DNA of 64,000 nt from positions 62,001 through 126,000 of the forward strand of contig NZ_JAGQBJ010000009.1 in assembly GCF_024345575.1 (NCBI RefSeq). Direction: 5' to 3'. Source of the stretch: Cyanobium sp. Morenito 9A2 (GTDB lineage: Bacteria; Cyanobacteriota; Cyanobacteriia; PCC-6307; Cyanobiaceae). Positions within the stretch are counted from its first letter, which is position 1, and each line of letters opens with the position of its first letter. Below, piece after piece: positions 1-10,400 of this stretch. Below the pieces are notes generated by a model that was not told the origin of the DNA, ran no database searches, and worked only from the letters and a program-made list of their open reading frames with translations. Both the position numbers and the translations under genes were made by a program.

Positions 1-1
1 A

Positions 2-160
2 GAGTGCACCGCCGGCAACCCCCAGGACCATGACGGCGATGACGCCCCCGGCGCCAGGCAGGCGGAGCCCCGCTTTATGGGTTTCAAGGTCCACTTCGAC
101 GGCAGTTTTGACCACAGCCACCGCATGACGATCGACCAGAAGAGCTTGAGCTTCAGGTAG
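2..160 (+). CDS. 3' end of an unrecognised gene
   Basis: An open frame enters from the left edge and runs 52 codons to a TAG at 158-160. The visible C-terminus is acidic and then aromatic and basic, with a segment [16 protein letters not shown] near the end. I do not recognise the family. The stop lies 37 bases before the mnmG start on the same strand, so the two could be co-transcribed. Only the last 52 residues can be seen. The frame could be a chance opening in GC-rich DNA, although its residue mix looks protein-like rather than the Arg/Pro/Ala-rich pattern of antisense frames here. Confidence 0.45.
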   Translation, partial: ECTAGNPQDHDGDDAPGARQAEPRFMGFKVHFDGSFDHSHRMTIDQKSLSFR

Positions 161-197
161 AAGGCCCAGGCGGCCCTGGACTGCGAAGGCGCCCTGC

Positions 198-2198
198 ATG
201 GCGAAGGCCAGTGTCAACCCATACATTGAAAGCATGAGATCCGAGCTGGCCCCCACCGAAAGCTTCGAGCTGATCGTTATTGGTGGCGGCCATGCGGGTT
301 GCGAGGCGGCGCTCACCGCCTCGCGCCTGGGGATCAGCACGGCCCTGTTCACCCTCAACCTCGACCGCATCGCCTGGCAGCCCTGCAACCCGGCCGTGGG
401 CGGTCCGGCCAAGAGCCAGCTGGTGCATGAGGTGGATGCCCTCGGTGGGGTGATCGGGCGACTGGCCGATGCCACCGCCCTGCAGAAGCGCGTGCTGAAT
501 GCCAGCCGCGGCCCGGCGGTGTGGGCCCTGCGCGCCCAGACCGACAAGCGCCAGTACGCCCGCCAGATGCTGCAACTGTTGCAGCACACCCCGAACCTGG
601 CCCTGCGGGAGGCGATGGTCACCGACCTGGTGGTGGAGGGCGACCCGGAAGCGGGGGACGCCCGGATCACGGGGGTGCGCACCTATTTCGGCAGTGTCTA
701 CGGGGCCGGGACCGTGGTGCTCACCACCGGCACCTTCCTGGGGGGCCGCATCTGGGTGGGGGACCGCTCGATGGCGGCCGGCCGGGCCGGGGAGCAGGCG
801 GCCGAGGGGCTCACCGAAGCCCTGGCTTCCCTGGGCTTTCGCACCGATCGCCTCAAGACCGGCACCCCGGCGCGGGTGGACCGCCGCAGCGTTGCCCTCG
901 ATCAGTTGGAGGAGCAACCCAGCGAAGCCGCCGATCGCTTCTTCTCCTTCGATCCGGCCGCTTGGGTGAGCGGGGAGCCGATGAGCTGCCACATCACCCG
1001 CACCACCGCCGCCACCCATCAACTCATTCGCGACAACCTGCACCTCACCCCGATCTACGGCGGCTTTATCGACAGCAAAGGGCCGCGTTACTGCCCCTCG
1101 ATCGAAGACAAGATCGTGCGCTTCGCTGATAAAGAGAGCCACCAGATCTTCCTGGAGCCCGAGGGTCGCGACACCCCCGAGCTCTACATCCAGGGCTTCT
1201 CCACCGGCCTGCCCGAGAGCCTGCAGCTGGAGCTGCTGCGCACCCTGCCGGGCCTGGAGCGTTGCGTGATGCTGCGGCCCGCCTACAGCGTCGATTACGA
1301 CTATCTACCGGCCACCCAGCTCAAGCCGTCCCTGGAAACCAAGCGCGTGGCCGGGCTGTTCAGCGCCGGCCAGCTCAACGGCACCACCGGCTATGAGGAG
1401 GCCGCCGCCCAGGGGCTGGTGGCCGGCCTCAACGCCGCCCGGCGCCTGCGGGGCCAGGAGCCCGTGCATTTCCCCCGCGAGGGCAGCTACATCGGCACCT
1501 TGATCGACGATCTGGTCACCAAGGACCTCAAGGAGCCCTACCGGGTGCTCACCAGCCGCAGCGAGTACCGGCTGGTGCTCCGCGGCGACAACGCCGACCG
1601 GCGCCTCACCCCCCTGGGGCGGGAGCTAGGGCTGATCGATGGCCGTCGCTGGGAGATTTTCGAGGCCAAACAGGCGGCGATCGAGGCCGAGGCCCGGCGG
1701 CTGGACACCGTGCGCCTCAAGGAGTCCGATCCGGCGGCGGCGGCGATCGCCGCCGAAACCGACGCCCCGATCAAGGGCTCGATCCTGCTATCGGAGCTGC
1801 TGCGGCGCTCCGGCTTCCACAGTGCTGATCTGGTGCGCCACGGCCTGATGGAGGTGGCGCTGCCGGTGGCGGTGCGCGAGGCGGTGGAGATCGACATCAA
1901 ATACAGCGGCTACCTGGCCCGCCAGCTGCAGCAGATTGAACGGGTGAAACAGCAGGAGCACCGGCCGATCCCCACCGGCACCGCCTATGGCGCCATCGCC
2001 ACCCTCTCCAAGGAGGCCCGTGAGCGCTTGGCGGCGGTGACCCCGCTGACCCTGGGCCAGGCCGCCCGCATCCCCGGAGTCAGCCCAGCCGACGTCACCG
2101 CCTTGATGCTCTTTCTGGAGTTGCAGAAACGGCAGCGGACCCCAGCACCCTCGTCACGCCCGCTCAACCCAGGTACCGTGCTCCCACCGATGCGCTGA
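198..2198 (+). CDS. mnmG: tRNA uridine-5-carboxymethylaminomethyl modification enzyme MnmG (GidA)
   Basis: MnmG is the FAD-binding partner of MnmE. Together they add the carboxymethylaminomethyl group to the wobble uridine (U34) of certain tRNAs in the cytoplasm. The N-terminus carries the FAD dinucleotide-binding motif [17 protein letters not shown] at about residues 28-44. The family signatures [21 protein letters not shown] and FTSRSEYRL-like ([18 protein letters not shown]) follow. The C-terminal helical region ends in a [16 protein letters not shown] segment. The protein has 666 residues against about 620-640 for the family; the extra length is at both ends. ATG 198 is used here, but ATG 234, 12 codons later, is a good alternative. 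The next gene starts 10 bases downstream, suggesting an operon. Confidence 0.97.
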   Translation: MAKASVNPYIESMRSELAPTESFELIVIGGGHAGCEAALTASRLGISTALFTLNLDRIAWQPCNPAVGGPAKSQLVHEVDALGGVIGRLADATALQKRVLNASRGPAVWALRAQTDKRQYARQMLQLLQHTPNLALREAMVTDLVVEGDPEAGDARITGVRTYFGSVYGAGTVVLTTGTFLGGRIWVGDRSMAAGRAGEQAAEGLTEALASLGFRTDRLKTGTPARVDRRSVALDQLEEQPSEAADRFFSFDPAAWVSGEPMSCHITRTTAATHQLIRDNLHLTPIYGGFIDSKGPRYCPSIEDKIVRFADKESHQIFLEPEGRDTPELYIQGFSTGLPESLQLELLRTLPGLERCVMLRPAYSVDYDYLPATQLKPSLETKRVAGLFSAGQLNGTTGYEEAAAQGLVAGLNAARRLRGQEPVHFPREGSYIGTLIDDLVTKDLKEPYRVLTSRSEYRLVLRGDNADRRLTPLGRELGLIDGRRWEIFEAKQAAIEAEARRLDTVRLKESDPAAAAIAAETDAPIKGSILLSELLRRSGFHSADLVRHGLMEVALPVAVREAVEIDIKYSGYLARQLQQIERVKQQEHRPIPTGTAYGAIATLSKEARERLAAVTPLTLGQAARIPGVSPADVTALMLFLELQKRQRTPAPSSRPLNPGTVLPPMR

Positions 2199-2208
2199 GG
2201 GCACGTCC

Positions 2209-3258
2209 ATGGCTCCGCGAAGCAGCACCTCAAGAACCGTTTGGGAGCTGCGGGCCGAGCAGGTCATGGATCGGGTGTTCCAGGGGGCCTTCGCGGCCCC
2301 AGCCCCGGCGAGCACGGCACACCCTCCGGCGGCGGCCCAAAGCACCGCTGAGGCGGCGAGAGCGGCGGCCAGGGAGTCAGTACGAACGGCAGCAGCCGTC
2401 GCTGCAGGGGTGGGTGCTGTTGCCAGCCCAGCGGAGCCGGCGATTGAAGTGGAGGTGCGAGAAGAGCGCCCCTTTGGCTCCCGGTTCTTCGGCGGTGCCC
2501 GCCTCTTCCCGATCGATTGGCCCGCGCCCGAGTGGACCCGGGAAATGCGGCACTGGAAGCCCCAGCTCCCCAGCCTCAGCCTCGATGCCCAGCTCCTGGC
2601 GGCCGTGCTCGGCCTGTTGGCCCTGTTCACGGCCGGTTCCTCGGTGCTGCTCTGGCGCGGCTGGAACCAGGCCCGCCTGGACCTGCGCCAGGAGCGCAAC
2701 CTGCAGCTGCTGGAACGCCTGCGCACGATTGGCTTCGGCGCCACGGTTGCCTCGGCGCCCGCGGCGCCCCTGCTGGACCCTGCCAGCAAGGACAAGACCC
2801 TGACCCTGGGTGCCACCGGCGTCTCCACCCTGCCGCCACCGCCACCGGAGGAGGCCTGGATGCAGCAGCTGGAACCCCTCCAAGGTGGTGGGGGAGGCGG
2901 TGGTGGCGGCTCGGCCGCGGCCCCGCGCTCCTCCAACGTGCTGCGGGTGCCCGTCAGCCGCTCCCTCACCCATCCCGGCCCGCCACCGCCTGTCGGTGCC
3001 TCCTCGGCCGGAAGCTCCGTCTCCCGGAGCGATGGGGATGGGGGCAGTGCTGGAGGCGGGCCTGAGCTGGTGGGCGTGGTGCAAGTGCCAGGGCGCTCCG
3101 GCTCAGCGATCTTCCAGGTGGGCAGCAGCTCCTCCAGTGTTGGGGTGGGCGAGATGATCGGCTCCAGCGGCTGGCGGCTGCGCTCCGCCTCGGGCGACTC
3201 CGCCGTGATCGAGAAGGGCTCCACCCAACGGATGGTCAGCATCAGCGGCGGTTTTTGA
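2209..3258 (+). CDS. membrane-anchored Pro/Gly/Ser-rich protein, PilP/GspC-like C-terminus
   Basis: This is a 349-residue protein with an alanine-rich cytoplasmic N-terminus, one membrane segment at about residues 128-150 (LLAAVLGLLALFTAGSSVLL), and a periplasmic part. The periplasmic part holds low-complexity Pro and poly-Gly stretches around residues 205-245. The last 60 residues read like a small beta domain with VGVVQVPG, SAIFQVG and RMVSISGG. One TM helix, a flexible linker and a small beta domain resemble inner-membrane alignment proteins of type IV pili or type II secretion (PilP, GspC). That likeness is inferred from architecture and short motifs, not from a clear family match. It follows mnmG by 10 bases. 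Its stop codon is the first base triplet of a 15-bp tandem repeat. Confidence 0.85.
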   Translation: MAPRSSTSRTVWELRAEQVMDRVFQGAFAAPAPASTAHPPAAAQSTAEAARAAARESVRTAAAVAAGVGAVASPAEPAIEVEVREERPFGSRFFGGARLFPIDWPAPEWTREMRHWKPQLPSLSLDAQLLAAVLGLLALFTAGSSVLLWRGWNQARLDLRQERNLQLLERLRTIGFGATVASAPAAPLLDPASKDKTLTLGATGVSTLPPPPPEEAWMQQLEPLQGGGGGGGGGSAAAPRSSNVLRVPVSRSLTHPGPPPPVGASSAGSSVSRSDGDGGSAGGGPELVGVVQVPGRSGSAIFQVGSSSSSVGVGEMIGSSGWRLRSASGDSAVIEKGSTQRMVSISGGF

Positions 3259-3308
3259 CCAGCTCCGGTCTGACCAGCTCCGTTATGACCAACTCCGTCA
3301 TGACCCGA
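3256..3308 (+). repeat. 15-bp tandem repeat starting at a stop codon
   Basis: There are three near-identical 15-base units (3256-3270, 3271-3285, 3286-3300), each beginning TGACCA, then a fourth degenerate start at 3301. The first TGA is the stop codon of the preceding gene. Because the period is a multiple of three, every unit places another in-frame TGA. Confidence 0.8.
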
Positions 3309-3316
3309 TCGCAGCG

Positions 3317-3952
3317 ATGGTCCGTGCTGGCGCCGCAGCCATGAGCGAACCGAACCGGCTGCTGCCCTCCCCTCAAGCGCTCTGGCAGGCCCCCTCAGCC
3401 GCTGTCACCGCGGGCGAAGCTGGCGAGACCCTGAGCGGCCCCTGGAAACTGCTGCTGCTCGGGGACGGCAGCCCCACCCGCCACCTGCAGTTGCTCACCG
3501 GGGAGCCGGTGACGGTCGAGCTGATCGCCATGGCCCCCGATCGGGACCCTGATCCAGCCAGCCCCCCTGAGCGACCGGCGGAGGTGGCGGAACTGAGGCC
3601 GCCTCTGATCCGACGTCAGGTGTGGCTGACCTGCGGCAGCGCCACCCTGGCCTGGGCTGAGAGCTGGTGGAACCTGGAGGCGGCCGAGCGCCACCTCCAG
3701 GACCGTCAACAACCAATCTGGCGCAGCCTCACCGCCGATCGAGCCGAGCTGTTTCGAGAGGTGGATGGCCTGGCCCAGGTGAACGCCCCCTGGCTCCAGG
3801 GGCGCTTCGCCCAGCCGGGGCCGTTCTGGAGCCGCCACTACCGCTTCTTTCGCGGCGGCATGGAACTGACCGTGATCCGGGAGGTGTTCAGCCCCGCCCT
3901 GGAACGCTGGCTGGGGCCGAGCGGCGCTCCCTCCACCGGTCGCACTTCATAA
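3317..3952 (+). CDS. chorismate lyase, Ycf21 family
   Basis: The protein converts chorismate to 4-hydroxybenzoate and pyruvate, the entry step to plastoquinone head-group synthesis in cyanobacteria. The Ycf21/DUF98 pattern is clear: LLLGDGSPTRHLQLLTG near residue 45, RRQVWLTCG near 110, AESWWNLE near 123, PIWRSL near 140, and EVFSPALERWLG at the end. Its 211 residues fit the family. The start is either ATG 3317 or ATG 3341 (MSEPNRL); the later one is closer to the usual N-terminus. It lies 58 bases after the preceding gene, with a 15-bp tandem repeat between. Function rests on family knowledge; the family assignment is firm. Confidence 0.88.
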   Translation: MVRAGAAAMSEPNRLLPSPQALWQAPSAAVTAGEAGETLSGPWKLLLLGDGSPTRHLQLLTGEPVTVELIAMAPDRDPDPASPPERPAEVAELRPPLIRRQVWLTCGSATLAWAESWWNLEAAERHLQDRQQPIWRSLTADRAELFREVDGLAQVNAPWLQGRFAQPGPFWSRHYRFFRGGMELTVIREVFSPALERWLGPSGAPSTGRTS

Positions 3953-4051
3953 CAGTTCGCAGAGTCTGTAACGGCAGGCTGCGGAATTGACTTGACAGCT
4001 TGCACCTTGATGTGCATCTACCAGATTGTTGGCACCGACGCTTCCAACCCC

Positions 4052-4585
4052 ATGGCCGCCACCCGCTCAGCCCCCACCGCCAGCCCCCTCGGCCCCTGGC
4101 GATCCCTCACCGAACTCGGGCGTCTCCAAGGGCTCTCCGCCGTCCAGTTCGGGCGACTGCTGATTCAGGCGGGCCTTCGGGAGGCCAACGGCCAGCCCAG
4201 CGCCCGGGCGATCGCCCAGCGCGTGGCCCATGGGCTCCACGCGGATCAGCCGAACCGTCAGACCTTCTGGCACCAGGAGCGCTGCCTGCGCCTGCTCAAG
4301 GAACAAGGGCTGCTGCACCAGCGCACCTCCCCGTTGGTGGAGCAATGGAGCGAGCTCCTGGCTGCTCTTTTCATCGGCTCACCCTCGATCAGCACCTCGG
4401 CCGAGCAGATGGCCGAAGAGTTGCCCCTGGAACTGGTCGGGGACGTGAACCATCAACTCAAAGCCAAGGGCTGCCCCTTCCAGGTGAAGCCCCAGGCCAG
4501 CCAGCTCAGGTCAGGCGGAGGGCCTCGGCTTGCTTGCTCGCCGTCTCCAGCAGGCCCCGCAAACGGTCTTCGTCGGTATGGCTGA
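4052..4585 (+). CDS. hypothetical protein, possible helix-turn-helix
   Basis: This is a 177-residue protein from ATG 4052. A longer reading from TTG 3992 is possible but adds an unlikely N-terminus. The central part, from TELGRLQGLSAVQFGRLLIQ through RAIAQRVAHGL, is helical and looks like a small DNA-binding or protein-binding helical domain. A second helical part (FWHQERCLRLLKEQGL) follows. I do not recognise a named family. The last 27 codons overlap the 3' end of the convergent gene at 4506-5027, so the C-terminal tail may be shaped by that overlap. Function is unknown. Confidence 0.6.
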   Translation: MAATRSAPTASPLGPWRSLTELGRLQGLSAVQFGRLLIQAGLREANGQPSARAIAQRVAHGLHADQPNRQTFWHQERCLRLLKEQGLLHQRTSPLVEQWSELLAALFIGSPSISTSAEQMAEELPLELVGDVNHQLKAKGCPFQVKPQASQLRSGGGPRLACSPSPAGPANGLRRYG

Positions 4586-5027
4586 GGCTGGTGCGCAGCA
4601 ACCTGGCGTGGGGAGCGTGGCGGCGTAGGCGCTCCACCACCCGATCGGGAGTGGACTCGCGCACCAGCAGGCAGAGGGCGGCGCTGCCCCGGGGCAGGCT
4701 CTCGCCCACCTCCTTGAGGAAGTTGTCGTTGATGCCCAGATCGGTGAGCGCCCCCGAGGCCGCGCCCACCCCAGCGCCGACGGCCGCGCCCACCAGCGGG
4801 TTGAGGAACAGCAGCCCCACCAGCGAACCCCAGAAGCCACCGCTCACGGCGCCGGCCGTCGTGAGGTTGATCGCCTGACGGAGGTGCACGCCACCCTCGG
4901 CGTCGTGCTCCACCACCACCGCGTCCTCCAGGGAAATCAGGTGTTCCTGCTGGATGCTCACCAGCTCGCGCCGCACCTCTTCCGCTTCCTCCACCTTGGG
5001 GAAGCCGACCACCACCAGATTGCTCAT
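4506..5027 (-). CDS. DUF1269-family membrane protein
   Basis: This 173-residue protein resembles the DUF1269 family of small membrane-associated proteins. The N-terminus MSNLVVVGFPKVEEAEEVRR is a ferredoxin-like strand-helix start. The segment AVVVEHDAEGGVHLRQAIN follows, and then a glycine-rich hydrophobic hairpin (about residues 55-95, with NPLVGAAVGAGVGAASG) that should enter the membrane. The C-terminus has GINDNFLKEVGESLPRGSAAL. The ATG at 5027 fits the family N-terminus; a frame open to 5102 would only add low-complexity sequence. The biochemical role of the family is not known. Confidence 0.85.
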   Translation of the reverse strand: MSNLVVVGFPKVEEAEEVRRELVSIQQEHLISLEDAVVVEHDAEGGVHLRQAINLTTAGAVSGGFWGSLVGLLFLNPLVGAAVGAGVGAASGALTDLGINDNFLKEVGESLPRGSAALCLLVRESTPDRVVERLRRHAPHARLLRTSLSHTDEDRLRGLLETASKQAEALRLT

Positions 5028-5134
5028 CGCCAGGGCACAAGGATGGCTCCAACCTAGGCAGCGCGCTGCACCGCCACCAGCGGCGGCGGTGATCTGGAGC
5101 ACCTCAGCCGCAGCGCCTTGGCGCAGGCCGAGGC

Positions 5135-5944
5135 TCAGCCCCGGCGGCGGGTCGAGCGGGGGAGCGGGCGACCACCCTGACCAGCTGCTGGCGCCGCGGC
5201 GCTGGGCCCCTGCACAGGACCGGGTTCAGGCGCCGCCGAGCGGGCCGGTCGCTGCCAACGGGGGACGCTGAACTCATCGGCATCGGGCCAATCCTCTGCC
5301 TCGGCTGGGTTGGGGCCGGGCTGATCGACGCGGGTTCCATCGACGCCCGCTGTGCGGCCCTGGGGGGATGCGGACGGGCCCGCAGCGGAGCGCGACGGCT
5401 GCCAGCGGGCGGAATCGGAACGCGGCTCCCCTGCCGGCTGGGCGGCGCGGGCTTGCACGGGTGGAAGCAGCGGGGTGGCGCGGCGGGAGATCGCCTCCAG
5501 GGGCTGACGGCGCGACTGGGCCGGCGAGAACGGGGCGGCGCGGCGGGTCGGGGTGATCGGGCTGGGCGGCTCAGCGCGGTAGGCCGAACCCCTCGAGGCC
5601 GTACCCCCGTTGGGTTCAGCTCCGTAGGCACTCGGGCGGATGGGTGCCTGGCGAGCGCCGGCCGGCGGGCGGGACGGCTCCTGCCAGGGTTCGCGCCAGT
5701 CGTCTTCGTCTTCCAGGAGCCAATCGAGCCGGCCCTCCATCCAGCGGCCCAGGCCGCCCAGGCCCGCGCCCCCACCGGCGCGGCCTACGGCGGAGCGCCC
5801 GGACGGACGCGAGCCCGGGCGAGCCCCGGCCACCCCATCCACCAGTTGCCGTCCCACATCCAACAAACGATCGAAGCCCTGCTCTCGGCGGGCCTCGGAA
5901 GGCTCAGTGCCCCGACGGCGCGGGCGGTTGCTGGATCCGGCCAT
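5135..5944 (-). CDS. basic Pro/Arg-rich hypothetical protein
   Basis: This 269-residue protein has a conserved-looking N-terminus (MAGSSNRPRRRGTEPSE, then QGFDRLLDVGRQLVDGVAG) and an acidic aromatic patch (MEGRLDWLLEDEDDWREPW) near residue 70. About 170 residues of low-complexity Pro, Ala, Arg and Ser follow, with a short ordered patch EDWPDADEFSVPRWQRP near residue 215. No catalytic motif or membrane segment is visible. The pattern of short linear motifs in disordered sequence suggests a binding or scaffold protein. I do not recognise a named family. It lies 9 bases downstream of a possible 36-residue microprotein on the same strand. Confidence 0.75.
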   Translation of the reverse strand: MAGSSNRPRRRGTEPSEARREQGFDRLLDVGRQLVDGVAGARPGSRPSGRSAVGRAGGGAGLGGLGRWMEGRLDWLLEDEDDWREPWQEPSRPPAGARQAPIRPSAYGAEPNGGTASRGSAYRAEPPSPITPTRRAAPFSPAQSRRQPLEAISRRATPLLPPVQARAAQPAGEPRSDSARWQPSRSAAGPSASPQGRTAGVDGTRVDQPGPNPAEAEDWPDADEFSVPRWQRPARSAAPEPGPVQGPSAAAPAAGQGGRPLPRSTRRRG

Positions 5945-5953
5945 GGTTCGAGA

Positions 5954-6064
5954 TTACTGACGCTGGCCCCGGAGCCAGCGGCCCCGCAGCCAGCGCTCGC
6001 GCCCCAGGCCCACCAGGGCGATGCCCACACCGGAGCACTGAAGCACCAACAAGAAGGTGTCCAT
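5954..6064 (-). CDS. possible 36-residue membrane microprotein
   Basis: From ATG 6064 an open frame gives MDTFLLVLQCSGVGIALVGL, one hydrophobic helix of about 20 residues, followed by an Arg/Trp-rich basic tail and a TAA at 5954-5956. The positive-inside rule would put the tail in the cytoplasm. It fills the gap between the SprT-like gene and the Pro/Arg-rich gene on the same strand. Support is limited to its composition and placement. Confidence 0.4.
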   Translation of the reverse strand: MDTFLLVLQCSGVGIALVGLGRERWLRGRWLRGQRQ

Positions 6065-6132
6065 GGCGGCGGCGGCGGCAGATTGGAGATTAATGCGGTG
6101 GCCCCACGGGGCGGCCTCAGGCGCTAGAGCGC

Positions 6133-6660
6133 TCAGGCGGCGGTGGGCTCAAAGATCAACAGGCAGCTCTCATGCCAGCGGCCCCCGTGCAACCGGTCGC
6201 AGCAGAAGCGGCAGGCCAGCCCCTCGCGCCGGCGCCGGTACGGGGCGCTGACTCCGCAGCTCGGGCAGCGGGCCCGCCAGCGGGCGGCGCTGATCGGCAG
6301 CGGGTAGCGGTGGCGCAGGCTCACCTGGAACGTCCCCTGGGCGCCGTTGATCGCCGCCATCCGCGCCCGGAAGCAGGGGCCATGCACCTCCGGCACCTGC
6401 AACACCCGGTCCACCCAGGCATGGATCATCTCGTGGCAAAGGGTGCTGAGCGTGGCCTGCCGCGGCAGGGGCTCCAGCAGGGGCCGCGAGAGCACGATCT
6501 CGCAGAGGTCACGGCCGCGCTTGTAGAGGCCCGCGGTGCGGCTCATGCGCCCATCGCTCCAGCGCAGCTCCAGCCGGGGCCGATCGAGCGGGGCCAGGCT
6601 TCCGCCGAAGTGCTCCCGGTCGAGCCGGTGGAACAGGGGCAACAGGGGCTCGATGGGCAT
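6133..6660 (-). CDS. SprT-family zinc metalloprotease-like protein
   Basis: This is a 175-residue SprT-like protein. The zinc-protease motif HEMIH appears near residue 83 in LSTLCHEMIHAWVDRVL, followed by HGPCFRARMAAING, which supplies the third ligand region. The C-terminus carries a four-cysteine zinc ribbon (CPSCG and later CRFCC). ATG 6660 gives the usual SprT start with PLFHRLDREHFGGSL; reading further upstream would run into the divergent gene at 6760. Relatives act on protein-DNA crosslinks (Spartan) or have unknown roles (bacterial SprT); the substrate here is unknown. Confidence 0.88.
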   Translation of the reverse strand: MPIEPLLPLFHRLDREHFGGSLAPLDRPRLELRWSDGRMSRTAGLYKRGRDLCEIVLSRPLLEPLPRQATLSTLCHEMIHAWVDRVLQVPEVHGPCFRARMAAINGAQGTFQVSLRHRYPLPISAARWRARCPSCGVSAPYRRRREGLACRFCCDRLHGGRWHESCLLIFEPTAA

Positions 6661-6759
6661 GCCGCGACGGCCGCAGGTCACTGGGCCCAGTCTGAAGTGC
6701 CCCGCCTGCGCCGGTCGTCCGTCAGACTCATGGGCTCTTAAACGCCCGTTCGAGCCCCC

Positions 6760-9293
<2,534 letters not shown>

Positions 9294-9323
9294 CATCCGG
9301 CCACCCTGGGCCGCTGGCCGCCG

Positions 9324-10352
9324 ATGAGCACCACCCATCTGGTCCGCTACCTGCTGATCGTGGCCAGCGCTGCGGTCACCGTGGTGCTGTTCAACTACTT
9401 CGCGGGCACGATCGGCCTGTTCACCGCCGCCGGCATCGTGGCAGCGCTGCTGAACATCCCCCTGGCCTGGCTGGAGCGGCGGATCCCCCGGCCCCTGGCG
9501 ATCACGGTGGTGGCCCTTGGTGCCCTGGTGCTGGCGACCGCCTTCATCGCCCTGGTGGGCCTGCAGGTGCTTAACCAGGGCCAGAGCCTGGTATTCGACC
9601 TGCGTAACACCCTCAAAACCCAGGACCTCAGCCCCCTGCACCGTTACCTGGAGGGCTACGGCCTCGACAAGATCACCCAATTGCTGCAGGCGGGGCTGGT
9701 GACGGGGCTGGGGGTGCTGCAGACCCTCTTCACCAGCGCCTTCACGGGCATCTTCGGAGCGGTGATCAGCCTCTACCTGCTGATCGACGGCGAACAACTC
9801 TGGCGGGGCTTCCTGGGCTGGTTGCCGGATGCCCACCGGGACCGCTTCGAGCGCACCTTCAAGCAAAGCTTTCTGGGCTTCATCAACGGCCAGCTGCTGC
9901 TGATGCTGTTCCTCACCCTGAGCACGGCGGTGGTGTTCCCGCTGGTGGGGGTGAAGTACGCCCTGCTGCTGGCGGTGATCGTGGGCGTGCTCGATGCGAT
10001 CCCGGGTATCGGTGCCACCCTCGGGATCGTGCTGGTCACGGCGCTGGTGTTCGCCTCCCAGGGGGGCGACATCGCCATGCGGGCCCTGATCGCCTCGCTC
10101 GTGCTGGGCCAGATCCAGGACAACGTCGTGCACCCGCGGGTGATGGGCAAGGCGATGGAGCTCAACCCGGTGGTGCTGTTTCTGGCCCTCTTCATCGGCC
10201 AGCGGACCGCGGGCCTGCTGGGGGTGTTCCTCTCGATTCCGATCGCCGGCATGGTGGCGATCTGGCTGCAGTCACTGCGGCTGGAGGCGGCCGGAGCCCT
10301 GTCGCAACCGGCACCGATACCACCAGCCGCAGCGCCCCCAGCGCAGCCCTGA
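9324..10352 (+). CDS. AI-2E family transporter (PerM/YdiK-like permease)
   Basis: This is a 342-residue integral membrane protein with about eight hydrophobic helices. The family pattern includes two N-terminal helices (residues 5-45), a soluble middle, and the C-terminal core ILDAIPGIG-like segment (VLDAIPGIGATLGIVLVTAL) followed by VVHPRVMGKAMELNPVVLFL. The family contains the E. coli AI-2 exporter TqsA, but most cyanobacterial members have no known substrate. It starts 30 bases after ligA. It ends convergent with the large phosphatase-like gene. Confidence 0.9.
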   Translation: MSTTHLVRYLLIVASAAVTVVLFNYFAGTIGLFTAAGIVAALLNIPLAWLERRIPRPLAITVVALGALVLATAFIALVGLQVLNQGQSLVFDLRNTLKTQDLSPLHRYLEGYGLDKITQLLQAGLVTGLGVLQTLFTSAFTGIFGAVISLYLLIDGEQLWRGFLGWLPDAHRDRFERTFKQSFLGFINGQLLLMLFLTLSTAVVFPLVGVKYALLLAVIVGVLDAIPGIGATLGIVLVTALVFASQGGDIAMRALIASLVLGQIQDNVVHPRVMGKAMELNPVVLFLALFIGQRTAGLLGVFLSIPIAGMVAIWLQSLRLEAAGALSQPAPIPPAAAPPAQP

Positions 10353-10356
10353 GCAC

Positions 10357-10394
10357 ACCCGGTGCGAAGCACCAGGAGGTGCCCCGAACCGGGT
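10357..10394. terminator. inverted repeat between convergent genes, possible terminator
   Basis: Seven-base arms (ACCCGGT at 10357-10363 and ACCGGGT at 10388-10394) enclose a smaller perfect hairpin GGTGC-GAA-GCACC. The element sits in the 48-base gap between two convergent genes. No T-run follows on either strand, so an intrinsic terminator is only possible. Confidence 0.3.
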
Positions 10395-10400
10395 CGTTGG

